Shown in pieces: positions 1 to 8,137 of a DNA stretch of 64,000 bases. How positions within the stretch are numbered: position 1 is the stretch's first letter; each line of letters begins with the position of its first letter. The position numbers and the translations under genes were made by a program. The notes beneath the pieces were generated by a model. The model was not told the origin of the DNA. It did not search any database and worked only from the letters and a program-made list of their open reading frames with translations. Origin of the DNA: VRUE01 sp963706605 (GTDB taxonomy: Bacteria > Actinomycetota > Thermoleophilia > Solirubrobacterales > 70-9); the NCBI GenBank assembly GCA_963706605.1, contig OY970165.1:1612001-1676000 (forward strand). Direction: 5' to 3'.

Positions 1-581
1 GCCCGGGCGCCTTCAAGGTCGATCTTGCGGTCGAGGGTGGGGTGCCTTGGGCCGACGCGGCATCGCGGCGGGCGGGAACCGTCCACGCGATCGGCTCCTT
101 CGAGGAGATCGTCGCCTCCGAGCGCGAGGTCAACCGCGGCCGGATGCCGGAGCGGCCGTTCGTCCTTGTTGGCCAGCAGTACCTCGCCGACCCTTCGCGC
201 TCGCGGGGCGACGTTCATCCGGTTTGGGCCTACGCGCATGTCCCCAGCGGCTATCCCGGTGACGCGACCGAGGCGTTGCTCGATCAGATCGAACGCTTCG
301 CACCGGGCCTGCGCGAGCGGATCCTCGCCCGCCATGTCCGCTCGCCCGCCGACCTGGCCGCCTACAACGCCAACTACGTCGGTGGCGACATCATCACCGG
401 AGCCAACACGCCGTTGCAATCGGTGATCCGGCCGCGCCTGGCGCTCGACCCCTATGCGGTCGGAATACCGGGCGTCTTCATCTGCTCAGCGGCGACCCCG
501 CCCGGAGCCGGGGCCAGCGGGATGAGCGGCTACAACGCCGCCCAGTCCGTTCTGCGCTCGCTGCGCCACTCCAGCCCCTAA
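1..581 (+). CDS. NAD(P)/FAD-dependent oxidoreductase, phytoene-desaturase/PYROXD2-like, C-terminal part
   Basis: The 5' end lies outside the window; the frame is open from base 3 and stops at TAA 579-581. The visible part starts with the AFKVDLAVEG-type strand and PWAD motif found late in CrtI/PYROXD2-like flavoproteins and ends with a glycine-rich PPGAGASGMSGYNAA segment, which in this family closes the FAD pocket. An internal GTG at 42 is in frame but the homology runs upstream of it, so it is not the start. The substrate cannot be told from this fragment; a carotenoid-type or other polyprenyl oxidation is possible. A perfect palindromic repeat begins directly after the stop codon. Confidence 0.75.
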   Translation, partial: PGAFKVDLAVEGGVPWADAASRRAGTVHAIGSFEEIVASEREVNRGRMPERPFVLVGQQYLADPSRSRGDVHPVWAYAHVPSGYPGDATEALLDQIERFAPGLRERILARHVRSPADLAAYNANYVGGDIITGANTPLQSVIRPRLALDPYAVGIPGVFICSAATPPGAGASGMSGYNAAQSVLRSLRHSSP

Positions 582-633
582 GGACGTGCCGGTAGTTAGC
601 CGCCCATATGGGCGGCTAACTACCGGCACGTCC
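582..633. repeat. Type-A palindromic element 1 (perfect, 52 bp)
   Basis: Perfect inverted repeat with two 26-bp arms and no spacer, centred on CATATG. Outer arm GGACGTGCCGG, inner arm TTAGCCGCC. It lies between two same-strand genes, one base after a stop codon. An identical design recurs at 59294-59345 and, with changes, at five more places in the window. Confidence 0.95.
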
Positions 634-678
634 CCTGAGGGGGATCGCCGATGGTTGCGCTTCCCTAGATTGCCGGGG

Positions 679-1488
679 GTGCGCAACGACTCCAGGCAAG
701 ACGGTGCCGCCCTCGGGGCGCGACCCAAGGCCCTCCAGGTCGAGGACCTGTTCAAGGGCTACCCGACCGGGGTCGAGGCGCTGCGCGGTGTCTCGCTGGA
801 GATCAAGCCGGGGGAGCTGTTCGGGTTGCTGGGGCCGAACGGCGCCGGCAAGTCGACCCTGATCCACTGCACCACCGGCCTCGCCCAGCCGACCGGCGGG
901 GCGATCAGCGTCTTCGGCCACGACGCGATTCGCGACTACGGCAAGGCGCGACAGGCGGTCGGGCTGGCGCCGCAGGAGGTCAACCTGGACTGGTTCCTGA
1001 CGGTCGAGGAGACGCTCGATTACCACGCCGGCTATTTCGGCATGCCGAAGCGCGAGCGCCGCAAACGGACCAAGGAGCTGCTGGAGACCTTCTCGCTGAC
1101 CGAGAAGCGCGACGAACGGACCCGCGCCCTCTCCGGCGGGATGAAACGGCGGCTGATCCTGGCGCGGGCGATGATGCACAACCCGCCTCTCCTAATCCTC
1201 GACGAGCCGACCGCGGGAGTCGACGTCGAGCTGCGGCTCGAGCTCTGGCACTACGTCCAGCGCATCAACCAGGAGGGGACGACGATCCTGCTCACCACGC
1301 ACTACATCGAGGAGGCGGAGCAGCTCTGCGACCGCATCGCCTTCATCAACGAAGGTCAGATCGTCGGCGAGGGGAAGAGCGCCGATCTGGCTGCCCGCTA
1401 CGGCGTCGACAACCTCGAGGACGCCTACCTGGCGCTGGTCGGGCGCAAGGAGCTGTCGCGCTCCCATATCGAGGAGCCGGTGCTGTGA
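679..1488 (+). CDS. ABC transporter ATP-binding protein (ABC-2 / DrrA-like exporter)
   Basis: Cytoplasmic ATPase of an ABC exporter, 269 aa from GTG 679. Visible motifs are Walker A GPNGAGKST (residues 52-60), Q-loop region, signature LSGGMKRR and Walker B LLILDEPTAGVD followed by the H-loop TTHYIEEAEQ. The frame stays open upstream through the palindrome at 582-633, but that extension is not ABC-like, so GTG 679 is chosen as the first plausible start; its Shine-Dalgarno is weak. It overlaps the permease by 4 bp (GTGA 1485-1488), so the two are co-translated as a two-component exporter. Known relatives export drugs, polysaccharide or lipid; the substrate here is unknown. Confidence 0.88.
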   Translation: MRNDSRQDGAALGARPKALQVEDLFKGYPTGVEALRGVSLEIKPGELFGLLGPNGAGKSTLIHCTTGLAQPTGGAISVFGHDAIRDYGKARQAVGLAPQEVNLDWFLTVEETLDYHAGYFGMPKRERRKRTKELLETFSLTEKRDERTRALSGGMKRRLILARAMMHNPPLLILDEPTAGVDVELRLELWHYVQRINQEGTTILLTTHYIEEAEQLCDRIAFINEGQIVGEGKSADLAARYGVDNLEDAYLALVGRKELSRSHIEEPVL

Positions 1489-2252
1489 GCGCCGCCCAGA
1501 TCCGCTTCGCGACGTTGTGGCGGCGCGAGGTCAACCGCTTCATGAAGATCAAGAAACAGACGATCGGCGCGCCGCTGCTGGAAACCTTCCTCTACATCTC
1601 CGTCTTCGGCGCGGCTCTCGGCTCGCGGGTCGGTGAACTGCACGGGATCGACTACGTCGTCTTCGTCATCCCGGGGCTGATCATGATGTCTTTCTCGATC
1701 AACGCCTTCGCCAACAACTCCTCCTCGATCCTGCAGCAGAAATTCCAAGGGGCGATTCAGGATCAGCTCTCCTCTCCCGCCTCGCCGCTGGAGCTGTTGC
1801 TTGCCTTCTCGCTGGGGGGCTTTATGCGCGGCCTGATGGTCGCGTTGCTGACCTTCATCGCCGCCTCGCTGCTGGTCGATCTGCCGATCGAACACATCCT
1901 CGTCCTGATCCCGTCGCTCTTCCTGGTCGGCTTCTTCTTCTCGCAGCTCGGGGTGCTGATCGGCGTCCGCGCCGAACAGTTCGACGACGTCGCCTTCGCC
2001 CAGACCTTCGTTCTGCAGCCGCTGATCTTCCTCGGCGGCGTCTTCTACTCAGCCACGCTGCTGCCGCAGCCGTTCCAGACCCTGACCCACTTCAACCCGA
2101 TCTTCTACATGATCAACCTGGTCCGTTACGGCTTTGTCGGCTTCACCGAAGTGAGCGTCGCGCTCTCGTTGCTCGCCCTGACGGCGGCGACCGGGGCACT
2201 CTTCGCGGTCAACCTGCGGCTCTTCTCGAAGGGCTACCGGCTTCGCGCCTAG
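1485..2252 (+). CDS. ABC-2 type transporter permease
   Basis: 255-aa integral membrane protein with about six hydrophobic segments and the ABC-2 family layout: a basic N-terminal segment before the first membrane helix, then a conserved second half with LQPLIFLGGVFYS and a final PIFYMINLVRYGF region. Starts at GTG 1485, overlapping the stop of the ATPase gene, so the two products form one exporter. No substrate-specific feature is visible. Confidence 0.88.
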   Translation: MSAAQIRFATLWRREVNRFMKIKKQTIGAPLLETFLYISVFGAALGSRVGELHGIDYVVFVIPGLIMMSFSINAFANNSSSILQQKFQGAIQDQLSSPASPLELLLAFSLGGFMRGLMVALLTFIAASLLVDLPIEHILVLIPSLFLVGFFFSQLGVLIGVRAEQFDDVAFAQTFVLQPLIFLGGVFYSATLLPQPFQTLTHFNPIFYMINLVRYGFVGFTEVSVALSLLALTAATGALFAVNLRLFSKGYRLRA

Positions 2253-2335
2253 GTTCAAATGGTGTGATCCGGCTTGATCGAACTGCCGCGAGCCACTAAC
2301 TTCCGCCTTCGGGCTTTTCGCACTACTAGGGCAGT

Positions 2336-2368
2336 GCGCCGCTTGACGCGGCGCGGAAAGGAATCAAC
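2336..2368 (+). promoter_or_regulatory. 5' leader hairpin and Shine-Dalgarno of the cupredoxin gene
   Basis: GCGCCGC (2336-2342) pairs with GCGGCGC (2348-2354) over a 5-nt loop. It is directly followed by the strong Shine-Dalgarno GGAAAGGA (2355-2362), 6 nt before the TTG start at 2369, which fixes that unusual start. A possible -35/-10 pair TTGATC and TAACTT with a 17-nt gap lies around 2274-2302 (weak). Confidence 0.55.
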
Positions 2369-2974
2369 TTGAAGCAGCTTCGTCTTCGTGCCGGTTCAAA
2401 CAGGGCCGGCATCATGGCCGCGGTGACGGCCTTCGCCGTGCTCTGCGTGTCCGCTTCGGCGCTCGCGGCTCCGTACAGTCCGCCTGCCGCGCCGACCTCT
2501 CCTCAGGCGACCGTTCCGACCGTCTACATCAAGGACGGCAAACAGGGCCTCCGCTTCGTCGCGCCCAAGACCGTCATCGCCGGTGAGGATCTGAAGATCG
2601 AAAACACGACCGACGCGCGCAAGGTCGGCCCGCACACCTTCTCGCTGGTACCCAAGTCGTTGTGGCCGAAGACGGCAAAAGAACGCCAGGTCTGCTTCAC
2701 CAAAGGCCACATCTGCAAAGCGATCGCGTCCTGGCACGGGGTCAAAGGCAACGGGCCACCGACCATTAACCCGGCCGAAGCGGGACTGCCGGGCTGGGAC
2801 ACGCTCGGCACCCTGACCGAAAAGGGCGATTCCTGGTTCACGGGTTCCAAGCCGCACGCGTCGTTCGAGCAGCCAGTCAGCGCCGACACCGCGGCAGGGC
2901 CGACGACGATCTACTTCATGTGCGCGATCCATCCGTGGATGCACGGCTCGATCGAAGTGCTTCCGGGCGGCTAG
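2369..2974 (+). CDS. Secreted cupredoxin (type-1 copper, plastocyanin-like)
   Basis: 201-aa exported blue-copper protein. A signal peptide spans about residues 1-33 (basic start, hydrophobic stretch, ALA-A cleavage). Type-1 copper ligands are visible: a His in GPHTFS near residue 94 and the C-terminal cluster C-x2-H-x3-M in CAIHPWMHG. Two extra Cys (VCFTKGHIC) may form a disulfide or second site. TTG start set by GGAAAGGA. It sits directly before a multicopper oxidase gene whose reading frame opens inside this gene's 3' end, so the pair may work together in extracellular electron transfer or copper handling (inference). Confidence 0.85.
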   Translation: MKQLRLRAGSNRAGIMAAVTAFAVLCVSASALAAPYSPPAAPTSPQATVPTVYIKDGKQGLRFVAPKTVIAGEDLKIENTTDARKVGPHTFSLVPKSLWPKTAKERQVCFTKGHICKAIASWHGVKGNGPPTINPAEAGLPGWDTLGTLTEKGDSWFTGSKPHASFEQPVSADTAAGPTTIYFMCAIHPWMHGSIEVLPGG

Positions 2975-4572
2975 CGACGCCTGGTTCTCCTCAATTCTCG
3001 CCTCGCCTGGGGCGCCGAGCCTTTCTCGGCGCCCTGGGCGGCGGCGCTCTGGCCGCGTTGCTGCCGTTCGGCGCGCGTTCCAGCGGCGCCCCCGCGCCCG
3101 AGGCGTGGCCACGACACAGGAGCGGCGCGGTCCCCTTCCAGGCTCCGCTGCCGATTCCAGACGAGCTGAGCGGCGCCCGCCTTCAGATCCCGATCCGTGA
3201 GGCCGAGGTTCAGATCCTGCCCGGCGCTCCAACCCGGATGTGGACCTACGGGGGGACGTTCCCCGGCCCGACGATTCGCAGACCGGCAGGACACCGGACC
3301 GAGGTCACCTTCCATCACCAGCTGCCCGCCGGCGTGGGCGAGCTGACCGTCCACCTGCACGGCGGGCACAACCGGACCCAGTTCGACGGCCAGCCGGGTG
3401 GGCTGACCCGCTCTCATCCCAGATCGTTCTATTGCGACATCCCGCGTGACCTCTCGCCGCGAGCCTCCGGCAACGACCTCTTGATCGAGCCCGGAGGGCG
3501 GAAAACCTACGTCTACGACTTGCGCGAGGGGGGGCACCCCGAACGCGCCGCGCTGCAGTGGTACCACGACCACCGCCTCGACCACACCGGGCGCAATGTT
3601 TGGCACGGTCTGGCCGGGATGTGGATCGTCGACGACGAGCTCGACGCGTCGCTTCCCCTGCCGTCCGGAGAGCGCGACATCGCGCTGATGATCGCCGACA
3701 GGACCTTCAAGCGGGACAACCAGCTCGCCGACCCCTTCACCGGGCTACGCCCTCCCGCCGACGGCGTGGCCGGCCACCTGGCGCTCGTCAACGGCGCCTA
3801 CCTGCCGCACCATCGAGTGACCCCGCGGCGCTACCGGTTGCGTTTGCTCAACGTCTCCGGGTTTCGCGCCTACAACCTCCACCTCTCCAACGGCGCGCCG
3901 TTGGTCCAGATCGGCACCGACAGCGGTCTGATGCCGCGGCCGGTGCGGCGCCGGGAGATCCTGCTCGGCCCGGGGGAGAGGGCCGAGGTGATCGTCGACT
4001 TCGCAGCGATGGCGGGCGATTCAGTCGAGCTGCGCAGCGGCCGCCGCCACGACGGTCACAACGGCGCCGGATCGAGGGCCTACGTGGGGGCGCTGATGCA
4101 GTTCCGGGTCGGCTCACGGCGGGTGCCCGACAGGACCCGGGTGCCGCGCGCGCTGCGTCCACTTCCGGGCTGGACGAAACGCGTCTCGCGCGTTCCCGAT
4201 CACACCTGGACGATCTCGATCGGCGGTCTCTTCAAGACGACCTGGCTGATCAACGGCAGGACCTTCAATCCGGCGCGTGCCGAGGCCCATCCCAAGATCG
4301 ACACGACGGAGACCTGGGAGGTCTTCAATCGCACCGGCGTCGCCCACATGATCCATCTGCACCACACCGACTGGTACCTGCTGTCGCGCGACGGAAAGCC
4401 GCCGCCGCCCTGGGAAGACTGCCTCAAGGAGACCTTCTTCATCTACCCCGGCGAACGGATCCTCCTCGCCGGCCACTTCTCCGACTACACCGGCAAGTTC
4501 GTGATCCACTGCCACATGCTCGACCATGAGGACCACGGCCTGATGAGCCAGTTCGAGGTCGTCAAGGGCTGA
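2920..4572 (+). CDS. Multicopper oxidase (laccase/CotA/CueO-like), Tat-exported
   Basis: About 550 aa with all four copper-binding blocks: HLHGGHN, WYHDHRLDH, the HMIHLHHTDW motif and HCHMLDHEDHGLM with the axial Met. Three cupredoxin domains fit the length. A twin-arginine signal follows residue 28 (GRRAFLGALGGG). The start is uncertain: in-frame GTG codons at 2920 and 2935 lie inside the preceding cupredoxin gene and lack a good Shine-Dalgarno, so translation is probably coupled; no ATG/GTG/TTG lies between 2975 and the Tat motif. Oxidises phenolic or metal substrates with reduction of oxygen to water in this family. Its 3' end overlaps cutA by 11 bp, tail to tail. Confidence 0.9.
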   Translation: MRDPSVDARLDRSASGRLATPGSPQFSPRLGRRAFLGALGGGALAALLPFGARSSGAPAPEAWPRHRSGAVPFQAPLPIPDELSGARLQIPIREAEVQILPGAPTRMWTYGGTFPGPTIRRPAGHRTEVTFHHQLPAGVGELTVHLHGGHNRTQFDGQPGGLTRSHPRSFYCDIPRDLSPRASGNDLLIEPGGRKTYVYDLREGGHPERAALQWYHDHRLDHTGRNVWHGLAGMWIVDDELDASLPLPSGERDIALMIADRTFKRDNQLADPFTGLRPPADGVAGHLALVNGAYLPHHRVTPRRYRLRLLNVSGFRAYNLHLSNGAPLVQIGTDSGLMPRPVRRREILLGPGERAEVIVDFAAMAGDSVELRSGRRHDGHNGAGSRAYVGALMQFRVGSRRVPDRTRVPRALRPLPGWTKRVSRVPDHTWTISIGGLFKTTWLINGRTFNPARAEAHPKIDTTETWEVFNRTGVAHMIHLHHTDWYLLSRDGKPPPPWEDCLKETFFIYPGERILLAGHFSDYTGKFVIHCHMLDHEDHGLMSQFEVVKG

Positions 4573-4882
4573 GGCTGTCGCCGATCCAGTCCAGGTAGCC
4601 GACGCTGCCGGCGACGATCGGGGTGGCGACGATCTCCGGCTCGTCGTAGGAGTGGAGCTCGCGGATCGCCGCCTCGACCTGTGGATAGCGCGACGCCTCG
4701 GTCTTCACCACGCACATCCACTCACGTGCCGTCTCGACCTCGCCCTGCCAGCGGTAGCGGCTGGCGATCGGACCGAGCACCTGGACGCAGGCGGCGAGGC
4801 GGCGCTCGACCAGCGCCGTGCTGATCCGTTCAGCCTCCTCTTTCGAGCCGGTGGTGGTCAGCACCTGGAGGTATTCGGCCAT
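4562..4882 (-). CDS. cutA: CutA1 divalent-cation tolerance protein
   Basis: 106 aa, the usual CutA1 length. Recognisable family features are VLTTTGSKEEAERIS, the RLAACVQV strand with its conserved Cys, YRWQGEVE, and the closing W near the C-terminus. CutA1 forms a trimer of ferredoxin-like folds, the same architecture as PII. The ATG at 4882 directly abuts the TAG stop of the amt gene, so it is the third gene of a PII-Amt-CutA operon. Role in copper tolerance was proposed in E. coli, but a link to nitrogen signalling is suggested by context here (inference). Confidence 0.93.
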   Translation of the reverse strand: MAEYLQVLTTTGSKEEAERISTALVERRLAACVQVLGPIASRYRWQGEVETAREWMCVVKTEASRYPQVEAAIRELHSYDEPEIVATPIVAGSVGYLDWIGDSLSP

Positions 4883-6187
4883 CTAACCCGGGTCGGCGAC
4901 CAGAACCTCGCCGTCGGCGTCCGGCAGGACCAGGATCGCGCCCTCTCCCGAGGCATAGGCCTCCTCGCCGTGCTGGACGACGTCCATGCCGACCCCCTCC
5001 TCGTGCTCGCTGGCACGCAGCGAGGTGAAGAGGCCCATCACCCGCAGCAGGGCATAGGTCATCCCGAAAGCGTAGGCGGGGGTGACGAGCGCCGCCAGAG
5101 CCTGGTCGCCGAGCTGCGACGCGTTGCCGAAGACGAGACCATCGGAGACGCCGTTCCAGGCGAGTGAGGCGAAGAAGCCGATGAAGAGGATGCCGGTGAA
5201 GCCGGCGACCCCGTGGGCGGCGAGCACGTCGAGCGTCTCGTCGACCCTGGTCCGTGGCCGCCAGACGATCATCGCGTAACAGGGGAGGGCGCCGACAGCG
5301 CCCAGCACCATCGCCCAGCCGGGGCTGATGAAGGCACCCGCCGGGGTGATCAGCACGCAGCCGACGATGATCGCCGTGGCGGCGCCGATCGCCGTCACCT
5401 TGCGGCCGCGAATCAGGTCGAGCAGGAACCAGACGACCAGAGAGCATGCGGGGGTGAGCAGGGTGTTGGTGAAGGCCAGCACGCTGGGGTTGCCGGTCGA
5501 GAAGCCGCTGCCGCCGTTGAAGCCGAACCAGCCGAACCAGAGCAGGCCGGCGCCGAGCAGCACGTACATCGCGTTGTGGGGAAGCAGCGCTTGGCGGCCG
5601 TAGTCTTTGCGGGCGCCGACGACCAGCGCCGCGGCCAGCGCGGAGAAGCCAGAGCCCATCTCGACTGGAATGCCGCCGGCAAAGTCGAGGGTCCCTCCGG
5701 CCGCAAGCCAGCCGCCGCCGAAGGACCAGTGGGCGAGAACGGAGTAGACGAGCACCGACCAGAGCGCGACGAAGATCAGGAAGGGGCCGAAGCGCATCCG
5801 CTCGACCACGGCGCCGGAGACGAGGGCGGCGGTGATGATGCAGAAGGTCGCCTGGAAGGCCATGAAGAGCAGGTGCGGGATCGTCGTTCCTTCACGCGGT
5901 AGGAAGGTGACGTCGTGCAGGCCGACGTAGTTGAGGCCGCCGATCAGCGAGCCGTCGCCGTCGAAGGCGAGCGAGTAGCCCACCAGAGCCCAGACGACGC
6001 CGGCGACCGCGATCGCGCCGATGCACATCATGAAGGTGTTGAGGGTGTTCTTCGAGCGGACCAGTCCCGCGTAGAAGAGGCCCAGCGCCGGGGTCATCAT
6101 CAGCACCAACGCGGTGGCGACGAGCATCCAGGCGGTGTCGCCGGTGTCGATTTCCGCGGCACTCACCGCGATCGGCAGCCAGCTCAC
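4883..6187 (-). CDS. amt: Ammonium transporter Amt, with Glu at the first twin-His position
   Basis: 434-aa Amt/Mep/Rh channel with about eleven membrane segments. Conserved blocks include FYAGLVRSKN, FxxFxATF, WFGFNGGSG and AHGVAGFTG, which holds the second pore His. At the first twin-His site the family motif DFAGGxVVHI reads DFAGGIPVEM, so His is replaced by Glu, as in fungal Mep1-type proteins. The C-tail EGVGMDVVQHGEEAY matches the cytosolic tail that contacts PII. GTG 6187 overlaps the PII stop (GTGA). Membrane ammonium uptake, gated by the PII protein encoded upstream. Confidence 0.95.
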   Translation of the reverse strand: MSWLPIAVSAAEIDTGDTAWMLVATALVLMMTPALGLFYAGLVRSKNTLNTFMMCIGAIAVAGVVWALVGYSLAFDGDGSLIGGLNYVGLHDVTFLPREGTTIPHLLFMAFQATFCIITAALVSGAVVERMRFGPFLIFVALWSVLVYSVLAHWSFGGGWLAAGGTLDFAGGIPVEMGSGFSALAAALVVGARKDYGRQALLPHNAMYVLLGAGLLWFGWFGFNGGSGFSTGNPSVLAFTNTLLTPACSLVVWFLLDLIRGRKVTAIGAATAIIVGCVLITPAGAFISPGWAMVLGAVGALPCYAMIVWRPRTRVDETLDVLAAHGVAGFTGILFIGFFASLAWNGVSDGLVFGNASQLGDQALAALVTPAYAFGMTYALLRVMGLFTSLRASEHEEGVGMDVVQHGEEAYASGEGAILVLPDADGEVLVADPG

Positions 6188-6537
6188 TTGCCCACCGGCG
6201 TCACTGCCGCCTGGTCGGACTCGCCGGTGCGGATGCGCACCGCCCGCTCCAGGGGCACGACGAAGATCTTGCCGTCACCGACCTCGCCGGTCCGCGCCCC
6301 ATCGCAGAGCGCGTCGATCGTCGTCTGGACGAACTCGTCGGAGACGGCGATCTCGAAGCGCGTCTTGTCCTCCAGACCCACCTTCACCGTCGTGCCGCGG
6401 TAGGTCTCGACCCGGTCGAGCTCGCCGCCGTGGCCCTGCACGCGGCTGATCGAGACCCCGCGCACCTCCGCCCGGTAGAGCGCTTCCAGCACGTCGTTCG
6501 CCTTCTCCGGGCGCACGATGCCGATCACCAGTTTCAA
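6184..6537 (-). CDS. glnB: PII nitrogen regulatory protein (GlnB/GlnK) lacking Tyr51
   Basis: 117 aa from TTG 6537; that start is set by GGAGGAGGAT (6541-6550) 6-7 nt upstream and gives the normal PII beginning KLVIGIVRPEKANDV. An ATG at 6558 in frame is less likely. The body of the fold is conserved (B-loop GEVGDGKIFVVPLE). In the T-loop the usual YRGxEY is ETYRGTTVKV, so the residue at Tyr51, the uridylylation or adenylylation site in many bacteria, is Val. First gene of the operon with amt and cutA, the arrangement typical for GlnK. Sensing of ATP/ADP and 2-oxoglutarate is expected; covalent control at Tyr51 is not possible. Confidence 0.93.
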   Translation of the reverse strand: MKLVIGIVRPEKANDVLEALYRAEVRGVSISRVQGHGGELDRVETYRGTTVKVGLEDKTRFEIAVSDEFVQTTIDALCDGARTGEVGDGKIFVVPLERAVRIRTGESDQAAVTPVGK

Positions 6538-6672
6538 GCGATCCTCCTCCGTCCCCAACGCCAGAGCCGGAATCGAGCCTACCGTCCCGTGAAGTCGTGT
6601 GTCGGCGGGCGTCCTACGGGATGCGCTCCTCGACCACCTCGTAGAGGCCCGTTGGCGCGGCCAGTGAAGGGG

Positions 6673-7407
6673 CTATTGAGCGACCCGGTGCACCTCGGTG
6701 GCGGTCGCCTGGTCGCGAGGGCGGACGATGATCTCATCGACGTTGACCCGCGCCGGTTGGGTGACCGCCCAGCGGATGCACTCGGCGACGTCCTCGGCGC
6801 GCAGGGGCTCCATCCTTTCGTAGACCCGACGCGCCGCCTCCGCGTCGCCGCCGAAGCGGACCAGGGAGAACTCGGTCTCGACCATGCCCGGCGCGACCTC
6901 GGTCACACGCACCGGCTCGCCGAGCAGCTCCAGCCGCAGCACGCGAAGCGTCGCCCGCTGCGCGTGCTTGGCCGCGATGTAGCCGCCGCCGCCGCGGTAG
7001 GACTCGAAGCCGGCGATGCTGGTGACGGCGACCATGCGGCCATCGCCGGACTCGACCAGTCGCGGCAGCAGCGCCCGCGTCATCCGCATCGTCCCCAGCA
7101 CGTTCGCCTCGTACATCTGGCGCCACTGCTCTTCGTCGGCCTCGGCGAGCGGGGAGAGCCCCAGCGCCCCGCCGGCGTTGTTGACCAGCACGTCGCAGCC
7201 GGAGATCTGCGCTGCGAACTCCTCAACCGACCCGGGGTCGGCCACGTCGAGGGCGATCGCCTCGCCACCGACCCCGGCGGCGATCTCCTCGAGCCGCTCC
7301 AGCCGCCGCGCGCCGAGGATCACGCGAAACCCGTCGCCTGCCAGCGCCCGCGCCGTGGCGGCGCCGATCCCGCTCGATGCCCCGGTGATTACGGCAACTT
7401 GCGCCAT
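6673..7407 (-). CDS. SDR-family oxidoreductase
   Basis: 244 aa from ATG 7407; the longer frame to 7488 overlaps the vapB promoter and adds a non-SDR leader. NAD(P)-binding GASSGIG lies at residues 8-14, NNAGG near 85, and the catalytic Ser and Tyr-x3-Lys appear as TSIAGF and YIAAK. Classical short-chain dehydrogenase of about 245 aa; the Arg-Arg after the second strand (ARRLERL) suggests NADP(H) preference. Substrate unknown. Transcribed away from the vapBC pair. Confidence 0.88.
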   Translation of the reverse strand: MAQVAVITGASSGIGAATARALAGDGFRVILGARRLERLEEIAAGVGGEAIALDVADPGSVEEFAAQISGCDVLVNNAGGALGLSPLAEADEEQWRQMYEANVLGTMRMTRALLPRLVESGDGRMVAVTSIAGFESYRGGGGYIAAKHAQRATLRVLRLELLGEPVRVTEVAPGMVETEFSLVRFGGDAEAARRVYERMEPLRAEDVAECIRWAVTQPARVNVDEIIVRPRDQATATEVHRVAQ

Positions 7408-7445
7408 ACCTGCTGAGCCTAGCCGTCGGGACCCGGGGGAAAAGT

Positions 7446-7451
7446 TATACT
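7446..7451 (+). promoter_or_regulatory. -10 element of the vapBC operon
   Basis: TATACT lies 7 nt before the ATG at 7459 and there is no Shine-Dalgarno between them, so the mRNA is probably leaderless. A convincing -35 is not seen. Confidence 0.5.
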
Positions 7452-7458
7452 GCTCGGT

Positions 7459-7749
7459 ATGACTTATAAGGTAGGCCCAAAAGGCCAAGTTGTGATTCCC
7501 AAGGCGATCCGCGAGCGACTTGGGATTACGCCCGGCGATGAGGTTGTGGTCGAGCAGGACGGCCGGGAGGTAAGGATCCGGCTCCAGGCTGACGACGCGG
7601 AGGCACGTCGCAAGCGCATCCAGGCGCTGCGAGGCATTTGGGCCGACGTCCCAGGGCTCTCGGTCGAGGATCTCGAGGCTGACAGGCGCAGGGAACGAGA
7701 ACGCGAGGAGCGCAAGGAGCGAGAAGGCAAGGAGAGGAGACGTCGGTGA
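7459..7749 (+). CDS. vapB: AbrB/MazE-type antitoxin VapB
   Basis: 96 aa. Residues 1-45 form a swapped-hairpin AbrB domain (KVGPKGQVVIPKAIRERLGI, then GDEVVVEQDG). The C-terminal third is unusually charged, a run of Arg, Glu and Lys from about residue 78 to the end, likely a single helix that contacts the toxin. Overlaps the PIN toxin by GTGA (7746-7749). Autorepressing DNA-binding antitoxin in known VapBC systems. Confidence 0.88.
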   Translation: MTYKVGPKGQVVIPKAIRERLGITPGDEVVVEQDGREVRIRLQADDAEARRKRIQALRGIWADVPGLSVEDLEADRRREREREERKEREGKERRRR

Positions 7750-8129
7750 AGGTTGTGCTGGATGCCTGGGCGCTGGTGGCGTTCTTCGACGATGACCCGC
7801 GAGCGGCCCCGCGGGTTGAGGCCTTGCTCGAAGAGGGCCGGGGAGTTGTGTGCTCGATCAACCTGGGCGAGATTCTCTACCGGCAGACTCGTGCAGACGG
7901 CGCCGACGCGGCGCATGGAGGGGTGGCGGCCCTGCGTCGCGAGCTCGAGGTTGTCGACCCCGACTGGCCGCTGGTTGAGGCGGCGGCTGCGATCAAGGCC
8001 GGGGGCGGAGTCTCCTTTCCCGATGCTTTTTGTGTCGCAACCGCGATGCGCTTTGACGCCCCACTATGGACGGGCGATCCCGAGATCGTGGATCTCGCCA
8101 CCGATGTCGAAGTCGTGGACCTGCGGTGA
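7746..8129 (+). CDS. vapC: PIN-domain ribonuclease toxin VapC
   Basis: 127-aa PIN domain. Acidic metal ligands are present: Asp6 in VLDAWAL, the Glu in INLGEILY (near 42), Asp in SFPDAF (near 93) and Asp in WTGDPE (near 111). Starts at GTG 7746, overlapping the vapB stop, so translation is coupled. Endoribonuclease that cuts tRNA or rRNA in characterised VapC toxins. Confidence 0.92.
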   Translation: MKVVLDAWALVAFFDDDPRAAPRVEALLEEGRGVVCSINLGEILYRQTRADGADAAHGGVAALRRELEVVDPDWPLVEAAAAIKAGGGVSFPDAFCVATAMRFDAPLWTGDPEIVDLATDVEVVDLR

Positions 8130-8137
8130 GACCCTGC

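Noticed and set aside
586..678. N-terminal extension of the ABC ATPase through the first palindrome
   Set aside because: The extension only translates the palindrome and non-ABC sequence; similar extensions occur at every element because its frame is open.
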